A stretch of 59,433 nucleotides of DNA, taken from contig NZ_JAIXSL010000023.1 of assembly GCF_027484705.1 (NCBI RefSeq), positions 1 through 59,433 on the forward strand. The letters are read 5' to 3'. The notes beneath the pieces are model-generated. The model saw nothing but the letters and a program-made list of their open reading frames with translations. It searched no databases and was not told the origin of the DNA. Positions 53,147 through 59,433 of the stretch are shown here, piece after piece; within the stretch, counting starts at the first letter, position 1; each line of letters begins with the position of its first letter. Source of the stretch: Flavobacterium sp. GTDB taxonomy: Bacteria; Bacteroidota; Bacteroidia; Flavobacteriales; Flavobacteriaceae. The position numbers and the translations under genes were made by a program.

Positions 53147-56100
53147 TTATGGATGGTTGGAATACACAGAATTTTCGATATTGATGAAAAAGTCGTCCGT
53201 GTCGGAATTGTCTATAGCGCCGTCTCCGTTGAGATCTGTGGTCAAGTATCCAAAGGAAGAATTCTCAATGTCGATAAATAAATCCGTAGAATCAGAATTA
53301 TCGACAACTTCATCCTGATTAATATCGCCGTTGTAAAATCCCCAGACGTTTGGCTCCAGCTGACGCATGTTGGAAGCATAAGCTTTGGACGAAACATTGG
53401 TGAAATCGTAACTTGCCGCAACGGCACCCAAAGTCACAGGAGCATTGCTCCAGGTTTGTATGGCACTTCGGTGTTTCACAGCAATATAAAATGATCCGGA
53501 AGGGGAAGTAGGAAACGAACAGACTACAGTTCCATCGGTATGCAAAGTGGCGTTTGCTGTGGCTACCAATGCATAAGTCACCGCATTTCTCAATTCCACG
53601 CTAATAGTGTCAACGTCGGTAGCGTTTGCTCCGATTCCCTGATTCATCTTGACCGGTCTCATGGCATGAACGGAATTGTCATAAAAACCCTCGATGAATA
53701 ATTTAAGATTCAATGTTGTTTCCGTTGATGGTGCAACCAGAACCACGGTGTAATCCTCTACTTGTCCGTAAGAATAAGTTTCACATGCAGTAGGAATACC
53801 ATTGTATTTTAAGGATACACGCATTCTTGTTGTTCCAATGGTCGCCGTTGATGGAATTGTAAAGGTGCCACTAATTGGTGTTGAAGTTGTGGCTGCTCTG
53901 GTGAAAATTGTTTCCCCACTATCAATAAAATCTCCATCTCGATTGTAGTCTATAAATACGGCATAACCTTCAGGATAAACAGTACCTGTCCATGTTGGTG
54001 TGATCGTAATAGTCTGTGCAGTTCCTACGACTAAACTTGTAGAGATGTTGGTAAAATCTGTATATCCCGAACCTCCAGTGGATGTATTGTTGATCGTTCC
54101 TAATGTTACATTCCCGATTAATTCATCGGTGACACTATTTCCTTGAGAAGTACAATAAGTAAATTCGCCTGTTGTAATGGAAACTACATTACTTGAAACG
54201 GAAACATTTCCAGAGGCGTCTTTTGCTTTTACTGAAAAGGAATACGGAGTTAGTGGTGTTAATCCCGTCACATTAAATGTTGTAGCTGCAGTGGTACCGA
54301 TTAGTGTAGCACCGCGATATACATCGTAAGCAGAAACACCAATATTGTCTGTAGCACCAGACCACGAAAGCACGGTTGACGTAGACGCGGTTGAAGATGC
54401 AGTTAATGTCGGTGGTGTTGGGGGCGTCACATCAGGCGCTTGTGTGGTAACATTTACAACATTGCTGTTCGAAGAGGCATTTCCAGCGGCATCTTTTGCT
54501 CTTACATAAAAAGTGTATGATGTTGCGGCAGACAATCCATTCACCAAATAAGATGTTGTGGTTGTATTGGCTAAAAACACTCCGTTTTTGTACACGTCAT
54601 AACTCACAACTGCAACATTATCTGTAGCGGCTGTCCAAGAAAGAAAAGTAGAATTAATACCTGTCAAACTGTTGCTCAAGACAGGTGCTGAAGGCGGCGT
54701 GGTGTCGACCGAAAGGGTGGTCACGCTCACGGAATTGCTATTAATAGAAAGATTTCCATCGGCGTCACTTGCTTTCACTGTAAAAGAGTAAGCAGTTGCG
54801 ACACTCAAGCCAGTTACGGTAAAAGTATTACTGGTTGTCGTGCCTATGAGTACGGCATTTCTAAAAATGGAATAACTGGTGATTGCAATGTTATCTGTTG
54901 CTCCAGACCAACTCAGTACCGTTGAACTTGAAGTAGTGTTAGAAGCGACAAGAGTAGGAGGTGTCGGAGCGGTAGTGTCTGCAGTTCCGGCGGTAATGGT
55001 AAAGTTAGTATTAGATACATCATAAAAAATATGATTAGAACCCGCAATCATAATACGATTGGTAGTGCCCGGAGCATTAGGAATAGTAACCGATTGACTA
55101 CCATCATTCGGAGTTCCTGCAACTAAAGTTATAGGAAAAGTAAGTCCACCATTGGTTGATAAAAGGATGTCTACATTGGCGCAATTAATTCCGTTTGCAG
55201 TAGTTCCGGCCACATCCCATGTGATTGTTTGCGACACATTTCCAATATAAGACACTGCGGTATTTGGGCTAGTCACTAAAAAAGGGCCCACATTAGCAAC
55301 AGTAAGCAGCATATCGTCTCTTTTAGTTTGACCACCATTTGGCGTTCTGTTGTCTCTCACTGTTAAAGCAAAATTCATGGTTCGAGCAACTGTTGGTACT
55401 ACTTCCCAAGTTGGATTTAAAACATTTGCAACCACACTTGCCAAAGGTGGCATGTATCTGTTTGGTGAAGTTGATGGTGCAATAGATCTAAAATTTGGAC
55501 CCGTTGTGGCCGTTTGCGTGGGTGGTTGCGTACTCGTTTGATTGTTTGTTTGCTCCCAACAATAAGTTAAAGCATCTCCGTTGGGATCAGAACCAGTTCC
55601 CTTTAAAATAAAAGCCGTTCCTTTTGGTATGGTATAATCAATTCCTGCATTTGCGAGTGGAGCAGCATTACCATTAGCAGTTGCAACCGCACAAGTTCCT
55701 CCAGTTCCGGCAATAAATGCAGACATTTCGGTAATACTTACAGTATGAAAATAAACATCTGAATTGCTTTGAACATTGGGCGCACAAATTCCTGCATAAC
55801 CCATTATGGTTGAAGCACTTCCTGGTTCTACTGCGGTAGTCGCATTTCGATTACACGCATTGTTTTGTGTATGATTTCCGCCCCACTGGTGACCCATTTC
55901 GTGTGCTACATAATCAATATCAAAAGGATCTCCAACGGGCGAACCTTGCCCTGTAATTCCTCTTGCTTTACCACTTCCGCAAGGAGCGTTCAACTGAGCA
56001 AGACCTCCGCCTCCAGTACTAACAGTATGACCAATATCATAATTTGCAGAACCGATAGTCGCGTCAATTACAGATTGACTTTGATCAATCAATGTGGTTG

Positions 56101-56929
56101 AATTCGAATTATCGAAACTATCTGCATCAACAAAAATAATCAAATCATTGTTGGCTACTAAATTCATTCTTAACGACATATCATTTTCAAACACACCATT
56201 AACACGTGCCATCGTAATGATCATAGCCGATAAAACTGCCGCTTTTTTTTGCGCTAAAGTTCCGCCTGTTAATCCCGCCGCTGTGATATGAAAAGCTGCA
56301 TATTCAACAGTACAAGCCATGGCTAAACGATAGGTTCTAAAAAAGCTATCACTTGCTCTGTTTTGAATCGCACCTTCAATCGATTTAACCTCTTTGGAAG
56401 AGGAGTCGATAACATCACAATGAAAAGATTTTGTTGGAGTGATATCTTGTCTTTTGTATACAATATATTTGCTTAGATCTTTGGTATAGGTATCAATATA
56501 AAAAGTTCCGTTTTCACCCGATAATGACATGACATGTAAACCAAAAACAGTAATACTAAACCGTATGGTTTCAGCAGAATTTTTGGTGTTTTTTCCTATG
56601 TATGTCTTTAAATTTGGAAATTTATCTGCTAATCCTTTCTCCATAATAGGAGCTTCATAAATTTTATAATCTTCCAATGCTCCTTTCGGATTTGGAAAAG
56701 CAATGATCACATTTGAATTAGTAGCACTAGTATCTAAAGGGGCTTGCAATAAACGCGATTTAAGCAAATCTAAATTTAAAGAATACAATTCATACTTAGA
56801 TGGCATCGAAGCACGATCCATTTTAGTTAATGATTTTGTGGCTTCTTCAGAAACCTTATTCCATAAAGCATTTTGTCCAAAACTGTTAAAAAAAATAAAA
56901 ACAAAAAATAGGAGTAATGTATTTTTCAT
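53147..56929 (-). CDS. Secreted metzincin (reprolysin-like) protease with fibronectin III, GEVED and dockerin-like domains
   Basis: 1260 residues with a signal peptide (NTLLLFFVFIFFNSFGQ). A propeptide-like region precedes a metzincin domain whose zinc motif HEMGHQWGGNH places ligands at His343, His347 and His353 with catalytic Glu344; the Met-turn is in STIMGYAGI. Three fibronectin III domains follow (about 650-735, 740-825 and 830-920; each opens D.T.P..P.L and has LSW.GATDN-like strands). A GEVED domain (~990-1065, YPEGYAVFIDYNRDGDF) comes next, then a last part with two calcium-loop repeats, DINQDEVVDNSD and DLNGDGAIDNSD. No type A or B T9SS domain is recognisable, so its export route is uncertain. 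Confidence 0.92.
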   Translation of the reverse strand: MKNTLLLFFVFIFFNSFGQNALWNKVSEEATKSLTKMDRASMPSKYELYSLNLDLLKSRLLQAPLDTSATNSNVIIAFPNPKGALEDYKIYEAPIMEKGLADKFPNLKTYIGKNTKNSAETIRFSITVFGLHVMSLSGENGTFYIDTYTKDLSKYIVYKRQDITPTKSFHCDVIDSSSKEVKSIEGAIQNRASDSFFRTYRLAMACTVEYAAFHITAAGLTGGTLAQKKAAVLSAMIITMARVNGVFENDMSLRMNLVANNDLIIFVDADSFDNSNSTTLIDQSQSVIDATIGSANYDIGHTVSTGGGGLAQLNAPCGSGKARGITGQGSPVGDPFDIDYVAHEMGHQWGGNHTQNNACNRNATTAVEPGSASTIMGYAGICAPNVQSNSDVYFHTVSITEMSAFIAGTGGTCAVATANGNAAPLANAGIDYTIPKGTAFILKGTGSDPNGDALTYCWEQTNNQTSTQPPTQTATTGPNFRSIAPSTSPNRYMPPLASVVANVLNPTWEVVPTVARTMNFALTVRDNRTPNGGQTKRDDMLLTVANVGPFLVTSPNTAVSYIGNVSQTITWDVAGTTANGINCANVDILLSTNGGLTFPITLVAGTPNDGSQSVTIPNAPGTTNRIMIAGSNHIFYDVSNTNFTITAGTADTTAPTPPTLVASNTTSSSTVLSWSGATDNIAITSYSIFRNAVLIGTTTSNTFTVTGLSVATAYSFTVKASDADGNLSINSNSVSVTTLSVDTTPPSAPVLSNSLTGINSTFLSWTAATDNVAVVSYDVYKNGVFLANTTTTSYLVNGLSAATSYTFYVRAKDAAGNASSNSNVVNVTTQAPDVTPPTPPTLTASSTASTSTVLSWSGATDNIGVSAYDVYRGATLIGTTAATTFNVTGLTPLTPYSFSVKAKDASGNVSVSSNVVSITTGEFTYCTSQGNSVTDELIGNVTLGTINNTSTGGSGYTDFTNISTSLVVGTAQTITITPTWTGTVYPEGYAVFIDYNRDGDFIDSGETIFTRAATTSTPISGTFTIPSTATIGTTRMRVSLKYNGIPTACETYSYGQVEDYTVVLVAPSTETTLNLKLFIEGFYDNSVHAMRPVKMNQGIGANATDVDTISVELRNAVTYALVATANATLHTDGTVVCSFPTSPSGSFYIAVKHRSAIQTWSNAPVTLGAVAASYDFTNVSSKAYASNMRQLEPNVWGFYNGDINQDEVVDNSDSTDLFIDIENSSFGYLTTDLNGDGAIDNSDTDDFFINIENSVYSNHP

Positions 56930-57083
56930 GATGTTAGTTCATTTTATTGGAAGTAAAAATAGATTAATTAACTCAATATCAAAATTTTGGAAAGATAATA
57001 TTTTTTAAACTTTTGATAGAATGCCTTGAAAATCATTGTAATAATAAACAAATAAACAATAAGCAACAGCATATCAAAGAAAA

Positions 57084-57117
57084 ACCCTACTACTGAATTG
57101 ATATTTAGTAGTAGGGT
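57084..57117 (-). terminator. Intrinsic terminator of the OmpA-family gene
   Basis: A perfect 11-bp stem (ACCCTACTACT at 57084-57094 with AGTAGTAGGGT at 57107-57117) with a 12-base loop. On the minus strand the stem is followed by TTTTT. It lies 19 bases after the stop codon at 57137. Confidence 0.9.
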
Positions 57118-57136
57118 AATTGCTATGGAGTGAATC

Positions 57137-59002
57137 TTATTTTACAATCAAAAACTCAGAACGTCGGTTGGCCGCATGCTGTTCTTCGGTGCAGTTTTCT
57201 TTACAATCAATTTTAGGCTCGGTTTCACCCATTCCTTTTCCTGAAATCCTATATTCGGCAATACCTTTGGAAATGACGTATTGCGCTGTAGCTTTGGCTC
57301 TTCGGTCGGATAAACTCAGATTGTAGGCATCGCTTCCACGGTTATCGGTATGCGATTTTGCCAAGATAACCAGTTTCTGATTGCTCTTTAAAACCTGCAC
57401 CAATTTATCCAATTCATTAGCGCCTTCCTGAGTGATGTTGCTTTTGTTGTATTCAAAATAAATCGGGTTCAGGATGATTTCGGTTTCCGTAACAATTACA
57501 TCTATTGGTTGTAATGCGGCTGTGATGCTGCTCGTTCCACCTTTGCTTTTCGCAACTTCAAACGTATTGCTTTCAAAACCGTCTTTGGCTGCCATAATCG
57601 CATACGATTTGTTGCAATCCACTTTGTAACTTACGATTCCTTTGTCGTTCGATTTTTCGGTAGCAATCACATTTTTCTTATCATCAAGAATTGATACGCT
57701 GGCATTGGCCAATATCGCTCCGGTTTTGGCGTTGGTTACAGCCGTTACGACATCGACGTTGCAGATGGTGTGCACTTCAAAAATATCATCGTTTCCATTG
57801 CGGTTGCTCGATAAGAATCCGATGTTCTGGCTTTTATTGTATGTGAAGGCGAAGTCATCTTTCTCCGTATTGATCGGTTTTCCGAGATTGGTCGCTTCGG
57901 TTCCGCTTTTGAGATCGGCCTGAAAAATATCCATGCCGCCCAAGCCTGGTTTCCCGCTTGAAGCATAGTAAAGTGTGGTATTGTCATCAGCGATGAAAGG
58001 GAAGCTCTCGTTGCCTTCGGTGTTGACTTTTGCGCCTAAATTTTCAGGTTTTCCGAAAGTTCCGTCAGCATTCACGGCTACTTTCCAAATATCGACACCG
58101 CCAAGACTTCCGGGCATGTTGGACGAAAAGTATAGCGTTTTTCCGTCGGTGCTCAAACTTGGGTTGCTCGTAGAATAATCGTTGCTGTTGAAAGGCAATG
58201 AAGTCACTTTTCCCCAACCATTTCCTGATTTCGTAGCGGTGAACAAGTTGTTTTTACCCAATTTCAGGTTGTTCTTTTTGTCTTTTTCGAAAGACGATTC
58301 GCGGAAACTGTCGCTCGCAAAATAAATCGTATTGCCATCGGCGGTAAGTGTTGCCGGACCGTCATGGTATTTGGAGTTCAGATCTGAGATATTATTGACA
58401 TTGCCAACGGTTCCGTCAGTATTGAAATCGGCTTGGTATAAATCAAGATAGGGTTCTTTATTCCAACCGTAATCTTTTCTGGAATTGTTTCGTGTACTCG
58501 TAAAATAGATCTTGTTGTTGTTCAAAACGGCTCCGAAATCAGATTTGTCGGTATTGAAAGTGCCGGCTTTGACTTCGTACAATTTAGATACATCAAACAG
58601 TTTCGGAACGTAATTCGGGTTTTCCTTAAAGGTTTTCGCGCGCTGGTCGTTCGGAACCAGATTCGCAAACTGCTGCATTTGTTTGTTCGCATCTTCGTAC
58701 TTGCCATTCGCTTTGAGCATTTGCGCATAACGGTAGTAAGTTTCTGCATCCTGTTTGCTCTGCGTAGCCTTGGCATACCATTTTGCGGCCTCGGAGGTAT
58801 TGAACATATTGAAGTAAGAATCCGCAAGTTGTTTGTAGACATAACCGTCGGCTTTGCCATTGTCAACGAGTTTGAGGTAGGCGTTGGCAGCATTCACATA
58901 TTCGTATTGGTTGAAATACTGATCGGCTTTTTGGGTGTTGGCATTTTGGGCGAAAAGATTCGTGGTTGCGATGAAAAGCAATGCGATATAAGTTTTTTTC
59001 AT
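57137..59002 (-). CDS. OmpA-family outer-membrane protein with TPR, PD40 and carboxypeptidase-regulatory domains
   Basis: 621 residues. A signal peptide (MKKTYIALLFIATTNLFAQ) is followed by TPR helices (~23-120; NQYEYVNAANAYLKLVDNG, AKWYAKATQ). WD40-like PD40 beta repeats follow at ~150-410 (KIYFTSTRNN, TIYFASDSF, TLYFSSNMPGSLGG, IGFLSSNRNG). A carboxypeptidase-regulatory-like fold is at ~415-490. The OmpA peptidoglycan-binding domain is at ~510-621, with SHTDNRGSDAYNLSLSDRRA and NRRSEF. The architecture equals that of PorE-like proteins linked to T9SS. The gene lies 20 bases after the PorP/SprF gene, a standard pair in this phylum. Confidence 0.93.
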   Translation of the reverse strand: MKKTYIALLFIATTNLFAQNANTQKADQYFNQYEYVNAANAYLKLVDNGKADGYVYKQLADSYFNMFNTSEAAKWYAKATQSKQDAETYYRYAQMLKANGKYEDANKQMQQFANLVPNDQRAKTFKENPNYVPKLFDVSKLYEVKAGTFNTDKSDFGAVLNNNKIYFTSTRNNSRKDYGWNKEPYLDLYQADFNTDGTVGNVNNISDLNSKYHDGPATLTADGNTIYFASDSFRESSFEKDKKNNLKLGKNNLFTATKSGNGWGKVTSLPFNSNDYSTSNPSLSTDGKTLYFSSNMPGSLGGVDIWKVAVNADGTFGKPENLGAKVNTEGNESFPFIADDNTTLYYASSGKPGLGGMDIFQADLKSGTEATNLGKPINTEKDDFAFTYNKSQNIGFLSSNRNGNDDIFEVHTICNVDVVTAVTNAKTGAILANASVSILDDKKNVIATEKSNDKGIVSYKVDCNKSYAIMAAKDGFESNTFEVAKSKGGTSSITAALQPIDVIVTETEIILNPIYFEYNKSNITQEGANELDKLVQVLKSNQKLVILAKSHTDNRGSDAYNLSLSDRRAKATAQYVISKGIAEYRISGKGMGETEPKIDCKENCTEEQHAANRRSEFLIVK

Positions 59003-59022
59003 GTTGGATTGTACTTTATTTT

Positions 59023-59433
59023 TTAGAAATATCTAGGTGATTGTGATACTTTTTTCGGGAAATTTAAGTCGAATAACAAAATGACCTCGTGCGAAGATGG
59101 CGTGGTTACTTTCAGATCTGAGATGATGTGGTCGTAAGCATAACCGATTCTGAGGTTCGGGCTAATGGCATAATTCACCATCGCTCCGAAACTGTCTTCT
59201 TTGCGGTACGTAGCACCAATCTCAAACTTCTCATTGAATAAGAAATTCGTCGAGATGTCATAAGACACCGGAGCGCCAAAAGCGGTTTTCACCATAGCGA
59301 AAGGTTTGAATTTGACATTGTCCGACAAATCAAAAACGTAACCTCCGGTTAAGAAATAGTGCGAGGTTTCGTTGCCGTATTTATTTCCTTTATAATCCAA
59401 ATGCGTCGATTTGATCATGTTCGGAACCGAAAA
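59023..59433 (-). CDS. PorP/SprF family type IX secretion system outer-membrane protein (partial)
   Basis: About 137 C-terminal residues are present; the N-terminus lies beyond the window edge. FSVPNMIKSTHLDYKG, FLTGGYVFDLSDNVKFKPFAMV, YRKEDSFGAMVNYAISPNLRIGYAYDH and the final beta-strand (HEVILLFDLNFPKK) fit the PorP/SprF beta-barrel family. SprF is needed for surface delivery of SprB, and many PorP paralogues pair with type B cargo proteins. The gene is followed by the OmpA-family gene and likely shares its transcript. Confidence 0.9.
   Translation of the reverse strand, partial: FSVPNMIKSTHLDYKGNKYGNETSHYFLTGGYVFDLSDNVKFKPFAMVKTAFGAPVSYDISTNFLFNEKFEIGATYRKEDSFGAMVNYAISPNLRIGYAYDHIISDLKVTTPSSHEVILLFDLNFPKKVSQSPRYF

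Overview
The window looks like chromosome of a Flavobacterium-type member of the Bacteroidota. The evidence is type IX secretion (T9SS) sorting domains of both type A and type B, a PorP/SprF-family gene next to an OmpA-type gene, Bacteroidota -33/-7 promoters (TTG, 17-23 bases, TAnnTTTG), and housekeeping proteins of flavobacterial type. No tRNA, rRNA, prophage, insertion sequence or CRISPR array was seen. Coding density is high and no gap without a gene exceeds about 300 bases.

Layout. 1-7479: two related type B T9SS surface proteins (the first cut by the window edge) with a small secreted protein between them. 7718-11812: a polyphosphate operon (sixA, ppk1, ppx, TMEM175-like channel). 11815-13526: dnaX, whose two frames are joined only by a -1 shift at a run of ten A. 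13624-16122: a small conserved gene, the RNase P RNA, rsmD and a DUF3822 gene. 16123-28872: mixed housekeeping and envelope genes, namely a T9SS type A protein, a RecD-like helicase, kdsB, a K+ channel, a fasciclin protein, GH114- and spermidine-synthase-like genes, an acyltransferase, an M14 peptidase, an Lrp regulator, ppc, DinB and a DNA glycosylase. 28918-32081: a polyamine-type operon with a 59-codon leader ORF, an arginine decarboxylase, a deoxyhypusine-synthase homologue and an acidic protein. 32139-33206: aroB. 33366-41446: a tightly packed nine-gene photolyase/cryptochrome operon. 41556-43645: proline dehydrogenase and an esterase. 43813-51219: a small secreted protein and a 2312-residue type B surface protein with sixteen 87-residue repeats. 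51239-59433: an ABC exporter, a metzincin protease, an OmpA-family protein and a partial PorP/SprF gene.

The strongest candidate for an under-described system is the 33.3-41.4 kb operon. It holds three different photolyase/cryptochrome lineages, a flavin reductase and five accessory families (TIGR03643, DUF2452, DUF2071, DUF2256, SDR-DUF2867). Several genes overlap, and one cryptochrome lacks the canonical NGGWQW segment. Other points worth attention are the dnaX frameshift site, the leader ORF and catalytic-lysine-lacking deoxyhypusine-synthase homologue in the arginine decarboxylase operon, and the exact 16 x 261-bp coding array with 522-bp higher-order units. Two families of interspersed intergenic repeats are also present, one of them found only between convergent genes. 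Family assignments come from reading motifs by eye, without database searches.
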